Assembly: GCA_963682175.1 (NCBI GenBank) | Contig: OY821787.1 | Span: 12,068,501-12,132,500, forward strand | Length of the DNA: 64,000 nucleotides | Source: Triglochin maritima | Taxonomy: Eukaryota; Streptophyta; Magnoliopsida; Alismatales; Juncaginaceae | Reading direction: 5' to 3' | Shown: piece after piece, positions 47,143-58,526 of the stretch | Layout: each line of letters begins with the position of its first letter | How positions within the stretch are numbered: the first letter of the stretch is position 1 | Notes under the pieces: model-generated | The model's input: only the letters and a program-made list of their open reading frames with translations | What the model was told of the DNA's origin: nothing | Databases searched by the model: none | Made by a program: the position numbers and the translations under genes

Positions 47143-49148
47143 TGAAGGGAATGTGTTCTAAAAGTTTTACTTTTAAATGTCAATTATTATGAATTGAATG
47201 AGAATTTTGTTCCTTGTTTATGTTATTCGTCTCTTAGAAGTGTTAAGGAAGAGGCTCTTGGTCCTTAACCGTAGAGCTCTAAAAGATATTGGTTTACATA
47301 AAACAAAACATATTCGCAATCATGGTAATTAACATGGGACATTAATTACCGAGTTAAGATTGTCGTGTTGGTTATAGATCATTGTAGCTCTACAAGTGAG
47401 TGACAACACAAGTACACAAAAGAGGAAAATATTAGTTTTGTATACTGAATAAACCTAATAAGTGAAACATTATAGAATTGTGTTTTCTGTGTCATTAATG
47501 TTTTACTGTGTCTTTGGTCCTTTGATATGAGACTTATATCCGATCACTTAAAAATTGCTTAATTAGACTAGTGTCTTGAGCTATCGATGAGTGTAGTGTA
47601 AAGTCATTAGTTGGTTAGGTATGACTTTTGTTGGAGAAGATAGTTAGTCAAAAGATTATCATTGCCCCTCTTAATTGAGTGATGATATTAGTGGGCCCCT
47701 TGATAAAGCAAAGTTATAATGTGCACAATGTGATTTGAGTTAAGTCACATATTTGTAACTAGCTTACAGAGATCAAGAAATGAATACTAATACAAAGATG
47801 ACACAATACTACTTTGTGTGTATTCTTAATATCATGAGGCAAGGGACGGACACAAGAGGTGCACTCCATCACTAGATGGATCGGATTTTGGTTCGAGTGG
47901 AATTAAGACATCTAACTAATTGGGAGCTATAATGTGTAGCTAGATACCGCTTATAGCTTGTGGTATTAAGCTCTTAATATCACTGTCAACTTAGTTTAGA
48001 TCCTCCCATAGGTCACGCCACAAAACTGGGAAACAAGAAATGGGGATTTTGAGGTCATAAGATGTGTCGGGGTTCATGTAGAAAATATCACACATGGGGT
48101 GAACAAACAAAATCAAAATTATGTTATGATTAATAACATAATTAGAATCTAAATTAAATTCATATGTGATGTAAATATTATGGGGTGTAATGATTTATCG
48201 TTACATAGGATAATATGTTACATAAGTTGTGAATTTACTACTAATCCCGAAATGTCAAATTTTGTGGGGGTAAAACCGAAATTTAACCAATCAGCAGAAC
48301 AGTGCTCAACGGTCGACCGAACAACAGTAAACGGTCGACCGATCGGTGCACGGTCGACCGGACACGTCTCGACCGATAACAAGGAATTTTCATCTGTTCA
48401 GAACGGTCGACCGAATCTATTGGTCGGTCGACCGAACATTGCGATGAAATATTTTATTGTTGTGAACGGTCGAGCGAATGTCGAACGGTCGACCGAATCT
48501 CGAGACGGTTTTCTGCAGAATTAATTTAAGAATTAATTAGATCATGCATGGAATTGGTGCATAACTGATTTAATTCGTGGCTAAGATTATTTGTTAGCAA
48601 ATAATGGATGGTTAGATGGATGTTTGCATGAAATCATGGGCAAGAGGTTGCACATGAATAGGTAATTTGGAGAGAACTTATAAATACAAGTTTATCTCAT
48701 TACCTCATTAATTAATTCATTATCTTCTTGTGCAAACTTCTGTCTCCATAATTCTCCACAAAATTCCATTAATTCTTGAGTTTAGTTTTAGTTTTCAGAG
48801 ATCTTCTTCTCAAGGGAACTAAAGGGGGGTTAGTAATTAGATTCTAAACCCTATTGGAGATTGAGAGGCTAGCTCTTCTCTCTCCAATCTTGTTTAGAGT
48901 GTGGTGAATTCTCGGAGGCATCCGGCGTAGCGACAAGCATCCCCAACATCTCCGGATCTTCAAGAAGTTTTAGAGAACTTCTAGGTATGAATTTTGGAGT
49001 TCCATGTCTATTTTAATAAAGTTTTAAAACTAGTTATTGAAACAAATCGATGCATGCATGAAACAAATCATAGAAAATTTGTAATTGATCCTTATTGTGC
49101 ATAAAAATTTCGAAAATATATATGTACAATTAAACTAGAATTCCTATA
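47143..49148 (+). repeat. A2 3' LTR
   Basis: 2,006 bp, TGAAGGG...CCTATA, after the polypurine tract AAGTGGGAGAT (47132-47142). TATAAATA is at 48679-48686. Confidence 0.9.
48310..48495. promoter_or_regulatory. Six perfect CGGTCGACCG palindromes in A2 U3
   Basis: Perfect copies start at 48310, 48332, 48351, 48404, 48425 and 48486, with further variants at 48369 (CTCGACCGAT) and 48474 (CGGTCGAGCG). Spacing is irregular. The TATA box is 184 bp downstream of the last copy. Confidence 0.85.
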
Positions 49149-50265
49149 GGGCGACCTTAACATCCTCAAGTGATACAAAGTGTGAAGTCCATTAAGGTTC
49201 TTATTTGTCTTCTTCTTCATTTTCTTTCTTTTCTTTTCCTTCTTTTTTTCATTTTTTCTTCTTTTTGGAGCATTATGAATTACACTAGTTGGAGTTTGAT
49301 TCTCCCAGGGTCGGGTTTCATGCATCATTTCCTTTGAGGACTTACACTATCACATACACCTTCCCCTAAATCTCCACATAGGGCGATCCCTATCACCCGT
49401 GTAATGGGAGTTCGGTCGGTCCATCCCAAGTCAGATGACTCAAAAGCACCCGGCACTAAGCCCCTCGGACCTAATTTCTCGAATGATAGGAGTTGTGCGA
49501 GAAGAGAGAACACCACTTATTTATTATCTACATGAGAACCAAAACCCCTACACTTAAAGTTTCCCGACAAGATTTTAAGGGTCCCTGACTACAACAAACT
49601 TCCTTATACTAACAGACACGAATTAATTGACTCACTAGGTTCAGGGTGGACTTCTTGAATTGTGTGAGTACAGAAACCCTATGATTACTCACCCCCGAGG
49701 GAAGACCGGGATGCATCTTTACAACTCGATAGGACCAAAAACCGGTATACTAGATATCCTAATGCATCATGTTCAAGTCAATTTTGGGAGCTTCCTTTTA
49801 CTTTGCCTCTCAACGGTTTTGCACATGCCAAACACACGCAAAACACACAAAACATTTTCTTTCACAAACACATGAAGATTTTGGAAAGAAATGAAAATTT
49901 TAAAGAACTAGGTAAGCAAAAGAAGACAAGTCATCCAAGGATCATGGCAAGCAAATATATCGATATTAAATGAAACACACAAACCTGACCCTATCAATAC
50001 AAACAAAAGAAAACAAAACAAAAGAAGAAAGACTTGACTATATACACACATAAAACACCCCCCATACTTACTTCATGCATTGTCCTCAATGAATGTGAGC
50101 ATGATACTACATGGATTTATACATGATCTCACCAACGTTAATCACAAGGAAATTTTCATGGTCATATTGATGGACACAAACTCGAATTTCCCTCAACACT
50201 TGTGAGATGCTAAAGAATGGAGACAAAGACGTGAAAGAAATGGGGCCCAAATACACAAGGGTTGG
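49149..50265 (-). other. B5 3' untranslated region, middle piece
   Basis: The reverse complement of B1 26560-27665 with small differences, so it is element sequence and holds no gene. The G-rich block (GAGGACAATGCATGA...GTATGGGGGGT, minus strand) is at 50061-50096. A CT-rich run at 49208-49268 is low complexity. It ends at the C2 insertion site gttgg. Confidence 0.75.
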
Positions 50266-51493
50266 TGATGCACTGCAAACATTGCATCATATGTCTTTCA
50301 TTTAGATTACTTTTACATCAATAAATGCTACTAAGGTATGTGTTTAGTCTTATTTACAGAATACAGGGACCTGAATACAATTTACCCACATCCCGAGCAT
50401 AAACGCGTGCAAAAGACTCATTTCTATCATAAAGACCAAGTTCAAGATTATCGGGTTACAAATGAAAATGTATCCAGGCGTAAAAGCATTCAAGTCCTAA
50501 TTACAAAAAGAACAAGGACTTAAGCACAAAAGTAGTCGGGGACTTCATTGCAAAAAGTCAAGGACCTAATTGCAAATCACGAGTACCTTTTATTATCTTG
50601 GAGAAAATCTAAAGAAAAATCAATGTAGATCTCCAAACATATAAAGGAATTAATCCGAAGCTCAAAAGAATGGAAAGAATCAATCAAGACGCACAAAGGA
50701 GGATCAAATCATACCATAAACTAACAGCAAAAATCCGGATTAAATCAGAGGAGATTGTGCGGCGAAATCGCCGCATATTACATGCATTGTGCGGCGGAAA
50801 CGCCGCCCCCTTGGCGATCCGTGTGCTCAAATTTTGTCCAGTCGTGTCTGGACACGTGTACTCTCCAATTCTATACTTAAGTCTCTTGTAACAACTATAA
50901 ATAGCCCCGAGAACGATGTTAGAAGGGTCCTTGGCCTTAGACCTAGTTTTTAGTTGTTGTTTTTATTTGTAGTCTTTTCTTTGGAGTAATAAAATTCTGT
51001 CTTTTATTTCTTGTGTTTAGTTTTCTTTTGTAATGCCTCTAGGATCCCTTCTTCCTCCCTCCATGAGTTTCTAACTATTTCCAAGGGGTGGAGGTGACGG
51101 ATTTAGGGTGAAGAGAAGATGAATGAATGTTATTATTTTAAGTTCGTGATTAGTATATTTTGATTACTTGAGTTTATGTTAAATCATTTATCATGTAATG
51201 CTTCATAACTAACATGATTTATTATAAGTTTCTGAATTCTCTAATCTAAACCCTAAATTTAAACCTCCACCCAACGGAATTCACTTCTTTGTTTTTGTTT
51301 TAGTTTTAATTGTTCTTGTTTCTTGCTTTAGATAATTAAAAAACCAAAAATCTCAAAACCAACCATATTTCTCCCTTTCTCTTCCTTAATCGAAAATCAC
51401 AAAATAACAAATCTCTCCCTCATTGTGTTCGACCCGTACCTGCCACGTCTTCATTGACGTCGTGCACTTGCGGTATAAATTTAATTCTCATCA
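50266..51493 (+). repeat. C2 5' LTR
   Basis: 1,228 bp, TGATGCACTGC...AATTCTCATCA. It is a subfamily distinct from C1 but shares its ends and layout, and is nearly identical to 55528-56754. Confidence 0.93.
50758..50903 (+). promoter_or_regulatory. C2 U3 palindrome pair and TATA box
   Basis: TGCGGCGA-AA-TCGCCGCA at 50758-50775 is perfect. GCGGCG-GAAA-CGCCGC is at 50791-50806. A third dyad, GTCCAG/CTGGAC, is at 50836-50853. TATAAATA is at 50896-50903. In the 3' LTR the first palindrome (56019-56036) has one mismatch, the second is at 56052-56067 and the TATA box at 56157-56164. Confidence 0.78.
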
Positions 51494-52778
51494 AGTTTTT
51501 GGCGCCATTGCCAGGGAGGCGACGCAGATTTTGTTTATTTTTGTGATTTCGATTTTATCCTGTTTATCTTGTGCGCGATCTAAATATTTGGATTTGTGTT
51601 TCAGGAGACAACAGAGTGCACGGCGAAATCCGAGCACATTCTGAGCTTAACGAGCGGCGGAATCGCCGCATACTAAGGACAACTTGCGGCGGAATCGCCG
51701 CATATTTGAAGCATATGGGCTTCAAATTTTTCTGGGACGCCACTAATCTCTGGGTGGACGCGGGAAGCTACTGAAATGTCGAGAGCAGGCGGTGAACCCG
51801 ACTGAGCATTGCTTAGGTAACCTTTGTTGCCTTCTTTCCTCGTAATTTCTATTTTCAAAAAAATTCCTTTTATTAGAATTGCACGTGTTAGGTCAAAATT
51901 CCATAATTGGCAATAATTCAACTCTGATCTAAAATTGGCAAAATTAGAAAGGCCTTAGTGCATGCATCATTTAGTGTTTTGTATGCATTATTCTTGCTAA
52001 ATTCTTGCAAATTAATTTTTGTTGAAGAGTGCTGGAGTCAAGGTACGTATTGTGTTTTTCATCGCTTGCATTTAAGCATATAATCTAATTTGCATACAAC
52101 CTTGCAATTGCCCCCAACTAAAGACCAATGTTTGACTATCTTTGCTAGATCTAAGTAAACTATCTTAAGGGCAACTCCATAGGCAAAGATAAGGTGGGGA
52201 TTTCACCACCCTTCCGTGGCCCACAAATCACAATCCTAAAGTGTCACCCAAGCCTTAAATTAAAATCAATTAGACATTGACCCTTAAGGACTCAGACTCA
52301 ATTAAGGAGAAGAATTGGTTTGACTTGCTATGACCTGAAGCCGATCGAATTTAATTTGGTGTCTAGAAAGTGTTTTTGTGTTGACGAAAGTCTTCCAAGC
52401 GAAGTGGTTGTCTAATTGGAACTGACTCTGTCGGAAGCGCCCCCACTAGCTATACACGGCCTGGCCAAGTTGGTTTGATTAGTGAGGGAGGTGAATCAAG
52501 CAAATCAATTCGACTCAACCAGTTAGGAGTCGTCTAGATCTAAGTGACACTAGGTCTAGGATTGTTTGAACCGTGCTTGTTTGGGAAACCTCTGACCGAC
52601 CTTCTTTTCTATCTTTAGAGTTAAGTTTCCCTTCTCTTCTGAGTCATCTTCTTCTCACCTACTTATACGTTCTAGTCTCCTCCCCTTTACATTCTCTATT
52701 AGCATTTTAGGGTCGAGTCGAGAACTTGTGCTTGCTTAGCCTCCTAAGGGTAAGAGTACTTGACTCAAGAGTGTTTTG
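51494..52778 (+). other. C2 primer site and leader
   Basis: Primer site TGGCGCCATTGCCAGGGA at 51500-51517. Palindromes GCGGCG/CGCCGC at 51654-51669 and TGCGGCG/CGCCGCA at 51685-51702 repeat the U3 pair. The leader follows C1 closely to about 52,625. It then follows the B4 leader (TGAGTCATCTTCTTCTCACC, GGGTCGAGTCGAG) to the start codon, so the switch point is at 52621-52645. No gene is seen. Confidence 0.75.
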
Positions 52779-54302
52779 ATGGATGGTTACATGAGCAACC
52801 ATCCATATCATTGTTGGGACCAGGACAATGCTTCCTGGTATTCTAAAACCATGCAACCTGGGGTGGCTCAGACTAACACCCCATATGGTTGGGACAATCC
52901 TAATTGTATGACTGAGCAATCTTCATATTGGGGTAACATGAGAGAGGCACCGACTGCTAGACCACAATCTAGTTATGTTGGATCATATGCTGGTCAACGA
53001 ACTGACACAATACAACAAACTTTTGCCTCCTTCATGCGTTGGGCTGACAACATGAGTGCACCGGTGGCTCCAGTAGCCGTACCGTGCGACTGTTGCGGGT
53101 TGAGTGGTCTTGTTATCAGGGAATGTCCTTATGTTCCCCCAGAGCCTGAGTATAAGCATACCTTTTCCCAAAATGCTCGATATGACCGTTACACATCCGC
53201 ATATAACCCAAGAGTGATGGATTCATGGGGAAACAATTCATATCCAAATTCTTATACGTCATTTTCGCCCCAATATCCTTCTCCCGAATACCCAGAACTC
53301 TACCAACAACCCACTTCAAATCATTGGACTTATCCTCAGTCTACCAACACCCAACCTAAAAATGTCCCGAGTTCTGACTCGAACCTCATAGTTGACCACA
53401 TACCTGATACCTTGGAACAAGCTTTCCATACGTTCATGACAACCACTCAATAGTCCGTAGACAATATGGTACTGCAATTGAGTCAAATGTCGCAGCAATT
53501 AAGTGAGGAAAGTAACTTTTCGTGTCAACATGAGGATTCATCTTTTAGTATCGAACCACCACCACATACACAAATTCAAAGCACAATCTTTCAAAGTCAA
53601 CTTCCTAGTCGGTCTGAGGGACTTGGGATTTCAATTCACGATCACTTAGTGGAGGATTCGATTTATATTGAGAAAAACATGGACCAATTTCATTATGAGT
53701 CGGCACAGGATTGTGCCCTATCTTCTTGTCCCGTGGCCCTTGAGCCACATGATCTTCATGTTGCATCTCTTAAGGACTCAGCTCTGGTGGAGCAAGATCT
53801 CCCTAGTACCCTCAATTTCAAACAACCTGATGAGAGTCTGCCTCTCACCATTGTTCCTGATCATCTTGGAAATGATGGAACATCAAACAACTACATAGCT
53901 CATGAGGGTATTAGAAGTTCCTTCGAAGATACATCGGGTATGAGACCCACTTTTTGTTTGCCTGGTGTGTCGGACATGCCTAACAAGGTTCTTGACCTCG
54001 TTCCGACACACCAGCCAGTTGGTTGGAGAGTTTGGATTGATGATCATAACTTCAACACCCCAACGGGAGAAACTCCTCTTCCGTTGCCCCTTAATTCCCA
54101 AACTCTCGAGAGGTTCAAGCTCTTTCAGTTTGATCCTTTGAATGAGACGCCTTTGCGTCCAATTCATGAACCTCTCAATTCATCTAGTGCTTTTTGTGAA
54201 GGCGGCCCGGCCCACACATACATTTTCTGGCCCCACGTGGTGTCATGTTTCCTTTTCAGGTGCACTGACCCACTCTTGATGTTTCCATTTGATGTCTCTT
54301 GA
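52779..54302 (+). pseudogene. C2 Gag-tail/RT-fragment fusion frame, one stop
   Basis: ATG at 52779; 507 codons to TGA 54300-54302, broken only by TAG at 53451-53453. The first part is Gag-derived: a zinc-knuckle relic CDCCGLSGLVIREC (Leu where His is expected) followed by text parallel to the C1 and B2 Gag tails. After a Q/S/P-rich stretch comes the protease-RT linker (SCPVALEPHD, ESLPLTIVPDHL), parallel to B1 SYPVALEPLE and ETLPLIIAYDL. Then comes a drifted RT finger block (VGWRVWIDDHNFN, LNSQTLERF) parallel to WRVCVDYRKLN and IDQMLERL. No catalytic centre remains. B5 has the same fusion. Confidence 0.75.
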
Positions 54303-55527
54303 CAAATGAAGATGGGAACTTATGTTTGTACATAGTTATATATATAAAAAAAGTCATCTGTTGTATTTATCCCTTCTTTAGTATCTCACAGGTTTTTGAG
54401 GGAATTCGGGTTTTTGTCCATCAACAGAGCCATGAACTTTCCTTTGTACTTCACGTTGGTGAGATCTTTCCTTTTTCATGCATAAATCCATGTAGTATCT
54501 TGCTCACATTCATTGAGGACAATGCATGATTTAGGTGTGGGGGGGTGTTTATATATATATTTATCTATATATATCTGTTCTTAAAAAAATTCAATGTTTC
54601 ATGATATAGCTTAAGATTGAACTACCAAAACCCGAGTACAAATTGCATTGAATTTTTTGTTCCTTATTATATAGTTCTGCTTGTAGAAACTGTGACATAA
54701 ATCTAAGTTCCAAAGAAATAACCCATTACCCTTTAAGACATGTATGCACTTAAATTGGATGAATCAAATCTTTGAAGTGGTTGATAAAAAGTAGAGGTTG
54801 AGGAAAATATACCGGGAAGTGTGGACTTCTAATAGCAATTAAGCCTTGAGGAAAATAAAATTAAAAAAATAAAGGAATAAAGTGAGGAAAGCACATTCTG
54901 CAAAATGATTACAAAAGCCCAAGCCTTTGAGTCACTGGTCCGTAGGGGTATCTTGAAACCCGGTAACTTGAGTCTACCAGCTCGGGATTATCGACCAAAC
55001 TCGCTACACGAATGCAAAAAGGGTAAAAGTGTCAAAAAGCAAATGTGTTGAATCACGGAAGAAAAGAAGAAAAAAATACTCAAGGCCCAAAGCTAAAAGA
55101 ATGATCCATGTCATGGTCGATCCGAATGATACTTCACCACCAGAGGAGGCGTGCAAAATAATTCAAGTGATAAACATGTGTAGAAGGGTTAGTGGTGTGA
55201 ATGTTGGAGGAACAAAGACCAAGTCATATTTTTAATGAGTTATATTTATATAATGAGCATGCAAGAATTCTTAGTGAGATGTATAAGGTTGAGGTAGGGA
55301 TATTGAAAGTTGTTAATGGAATGTTGAATTAAGACTTTGTGGGTGTGTCAACTGAAAACCCTCACGAGACAAAACTCGTCCTCCTTGGCAACAAGGAGGT
55401 TTAAAGGCTTGTTGCACATGCTAAGTGCAATCGTGATTCCTACGAAAGTGAGTTAGGATTTCCCTGTTTTCATTTTTCTTATATTCTGTTTTGCTAGGGA
55501 CTAGCAAAATCTAGGTGTTGGGGTATT
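54303..55527 (+). other. C2 3' untranslated region
   Basis: 54360-54540 matches B1 26600-26785, including the G-rich block (GAGGACAATGCATGA...GGTGTGGGGGGG). From about 54,575 on it matches C1 14975-15901. The switch therefore lies in or just after the shared G-rich block. The polypurine tract before the LTR is GTGTTGGGGTATT (55515-55527). A frame at 55029-55235 is not convincing as a gene. Confidence 0.72.
55364..55458 (+). promoter_or_regulatory. Candidate structured RNA element, C2 copy (best folded)
   Basis: H1 ACGAG-acaaaa-CTCGT at 55364-55379. H2 CCTCCTTG-GCAA-CAAGGAGG at 55380-55399, eight perfect pairs with a GNRA loop. H3 GTTGCAC/GTGCAAT at 55411-55431 with one G-T pair. H4 TCCTA/TAGGA at 55438-55458. 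Three H2 pairs differ from C1 on both sides at once (T-A to C-G, A-T to T-A twice), which preserves pairing. Confidence 0.6.
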
Positions 55528-56754
55528 TGATGCACTGCATACATTGCATCATATGTCTTTCATTTAGATTACTTTTACATCAATAAATGCTACTAAGGTA
55601 TGTGTTTAGTCTTATTTACAGAATACAGGGACCTGAATGCAATTTACCCACATCCCGAGCATAAACGGGTGCAAAAGACTCATTTCTATCATAAAGACCA
55701 AGTTCAAGATTATCGGGTTACAAATGGAAATGTATCCAGGCGTAAAAGCATTCAAGTCCTAATTACAAAAAGAACAAGGACTTAAGCACAAAAGTAGCCG
55801 GGGACTTAATTGCAAAAAGTCAAGGACCTAATTGCAAATCATGAGTAGCTTTTATTATCTTGGAGAAAATCTAAAAAAAATCAATGTAGATCTCCAAACA
55901 TATAAAGGAATTAATCCGGAGCTCAAAAGAATGGAAAGAATCAATCCAGACGCGCAAAGGAGGATCAAATCATACCATAAACTAACAGCAAAAATCCGGA
56001 TTAAATCAGAGGAGATTGTGCGGCGAAATCTCCGCATATTACATGCATTGTGCGGCGGAAACGCCGCCCCTTTGGCGATCCGTGTGCTAAAATTTTGTCC
56101 AGTCGTGTCTGGACACGTGTACTCTCCAATTCTATACTTAAGTCTCTTGTAACAACTATAAATAGCCCCGAGAACGATGTTAGAAGGGTCCTTGGCCTTA
56201 GACCTAGTTTTTAGTTGTTGTTTTTATTTGTAGTCTTTTCTTTGGAGTAATAAAATTCTGTCTTTTATTTCTTGTGTTTAGTTTTCTTTTGTAATGCCTC
56301 TAGGATCCCTTCTTCCTCCCTCCATGAGTTTCTAACTATTTCCAAGGGGTGGAGGTGACGGATTTAGGGTGAAGAGAAGATGAATGAATGTTATTATTTT
56401 AAGTTCGTGATTAGTATATTTTGATTACTTGAGTTTATGTTAAATCATTTATCATGTAATGCTTCATAACTAACATGATTTATTATAAGTTTCTGAATTC
56501 TCTAATCTAAACCCTAAATTTAAACCTCCACCCAACGGAATTCACTTCTTTGTTTTTGTTTTAGTTTTAATTGTTCTTGTTTCTTGCTTTAGATAATTAA
56601 AAAACCAAAAATCTCAAAACCAACCATATTTCTCCCTTTCTCTTCCTTAATCGAAAATCACAAAATAACAAATCTCTCCCTCCTTGTGTTTGACCCGTAC
56701 GTGCCACGTCTTCATTGACGCCGTGCACTTGCGGTATAAATTTAATTCTCATCA
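55528..56754 (+). repeat. C2 3' LTR
   Basis: 1,227 bp, TGATGCACTGC...AATTCTCATCA, followed by the duplicated gttgg at 56755-56759. Nearly identical to the 5' LTR. Confidence 0.93.
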
Positions 56755-57064
56755 GTTGGCCCACAACAAGTTGTGCTTACTCATCGAGTCTTCTTTCTTT
56801 TCTTTGTTTTTTTGAAATATAACTATATACAAAAATAAGTTCTCATCTTCATTTGTCAAAGGACATCAAATTGGAACCTCGAAAGTGGGTCAATGCACAT
56901 GGAATGGGAACATGACACCACGTTGGGGCCAAAATACTAATATGTGGGGCCCCCTCACAAAGAGCACCAGATGAAAGGAGAGGTTCATGAATTAGACACA
57001 AAGGCGTCTCATTCAAAGGATCAAACTGAAAGAGCTTGAACCTCTCAAGTGTTTGGGACATAAT
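56755..57064 (-). pseudogene. B5 fusion frame, C-terminal piece, and start of its 3' region
   Basis: The minus strand from 57064 reads SQTLERFKLFQFDPLNETP, the same as the end of the C2 frame, and ends near 56849; then non-coding sequence runs to the C2 insertion. The tail differs from C2 after SSGALCEG, so a small frame change has occurred. The left copy of S3's target duplication ataat is at 57060-57064. Confidence 0.75.
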
Positions 57065-58526
57065 TGTGGGATCGTGAGGGTCTCTAATCCTAATCACTTT
57101 TAAGATAATTACCTATTTGTTTAATCATTCAAAGATATGCAGCGGAATTTAAAACTAAATACAAGTAAGCAAAGCAAACCACAAGATGACACTGGATTTT
57201 TATAGAGGTTCGGCCTCCTGCCTACTTCTTCTCTAGCAAGCTCCGCTCGATCTCCCTCGAGCTCCGCTCGCATCTTCACTATCAACCTCGTTCACGGGCC
57301 GAGATTAAGCCTTTTCCAAAACAAGCTCCACGAACACCCACGTGAGTTTGACTTTCTTGTCTCATAATCTGAGAGGAACACTTCGGGCTTTCACCGAAGT
57401 CCTTCTTCACAACTGAGATCTTGAGTGGAACACACTCTCTAACTTTAGCACACTTTCCTTAGGATGTGGAATTGATGCTAAGATGTGGAAGTTTAAGCTT
57501 GGAGAGTAGGATTTGGGGAATGGGAGACTTGGGAGTTTCTCCTAGGTGTATTTGACAAATGGAAGTGGAAGAGTTGTCTGATTGTGTCAAGGGAACACTT
57601 ATTTATAAGCTCCTAAAGAGTTAGAGCCATTGGGGATGAATTGGGTAAAGATTGTGTAAGATACACAAAATAGAAACTGACAGGACCCAATTCTGAGTAA
57701 GCTCGGTCGACCTTTTGGCAATTTATATTAAGGTTCGGTTGACCGGTTAAGGAACGGTCGACCGCCAAAGGCTACAGTCTGGGTAGACTTAAGTGATCGG
57801 TCGAACACCGAGATAGGTTTGGTCGACCAATTCACACCAGGAACTTTGGGGTTGACAAACAAGATCATATTCGGTCGACCGAAAACTAAAAGGCAGTTCG
57901 GGTTTGTCAAGTCTTCTTAGGTTCGGTCAACCGAACAAGGTCCTCGGTCGACCAATACACAAAATGTATTTGGGGTATTTGGATATAATACGAATACGAC
58001 CGTTGGGTATATACGACAAAACAAATGGTCAGAAATTTGTCGATACTCGGTCGATCGAAAAGGTCAAGATGGTTAACCGAACTCGGGCAGTTAAACACTA
58101 ACATGATATATGATCGCTCGGTCGACCTAACTGTCTGTTTCGGTCAACCGAATGTGGGCAGACTGTTTAGGTTTTGGTTTAGTGTTTTGCGGTCTAAGTT
58201 TGGGTGATCTATTGAAGTCCAAATTATATGAAATTTTGTGTGTGACTTAAATAGGAAACCTAGTGTGTGTTTGAGTAGTTTTTAGCTCAAGTATGCTCAA
58301 TTACATAAAGTTTCTAAGACTCAAAGAAATACAAATTACATGTCTTCAAATGAGCTTGATTACATGTCTTGACTTGATTTCCTTTCTTCTTTGAGTCTTG
58401 ATCACTTGTAGAGGTTAGCACAGAACAATATATATGCAATGCAACATGTGTGCTAGTCTACATGATCACAATTAAGATTAGGTTGATTAAATTATCAAAA
58501 CATAGATTAAGGCCAAAAAGCCAACA
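57065..58526 (-). repeat. S3 3' LTR
   Basis: 1,462 bp. The minus strand runs TGTTGGC (58526) to GATCCCACA (57065). The palindrome cluster at 57705-58150 is more decayed than in the 5' LTR. Most changes turn the central CG of CGGTCGACCG into TG or CA. Open frames within it are not genes. Confidence 0.88.

Larger units (their letters stand above)
42373..49148 (+). mobile_element. A2: Copia element, internally deleted and chimeric
   Basis: Flanked by gggca (42368-42372) and gggcg (49149-49153), a duplication with one mismatch. The 5' LTR is cut at 43588 by B4. The B4 leader then runs directly into the A2 RT/RNase H region at about 46216, so the rest of B4, the end of the A2 5' LTR, gag, protease, integrase and most of RT are deleted. 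The 3' LTR is complete (47143-49148). Confidence 0.87.
50266..56754 (+). mobile_element. C2: young non-autonomous Gypsy element with a hybrid interior
   Basis: 6,489 bp between exact gttgg duplications (50261-50265 and 56755-56759). The LTRs differ at only a small number of sites by eye (roughly 1-2%), so it moved recently. Ends and leader are C-type. The coding core and part of the 3' region (about 52640-54540) match B-type elements B4, B5 and B1. There is no integrase and no RT active site, so it must have moved with help from another element. Confidence 0.9.

Noticed and set aside
48310..48495. Cluster of spaced short repeats that might suggest a CRISPR-like array
   Set aside because: Spacing is irregular, the unit is a ten-base palindrome with variants, and it lies in a plant LTR promoter region.
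52779..54302. Possible host gene, since the frame is long and unlike a standard pol
   Set aside because: It sits between two matching LTRs with an exact target duplication, and its parts line up with Gag, linker and RT segments of neighbouring Gypsy elements.
55029..55235. Small basic frame (MSKSKCVESRKKRRKKYS)
   Set aside because: It lies in the C2 3' untranslated region; the matching C1 stretch (15400-15600) has stops and shifts, so no conserved protein.
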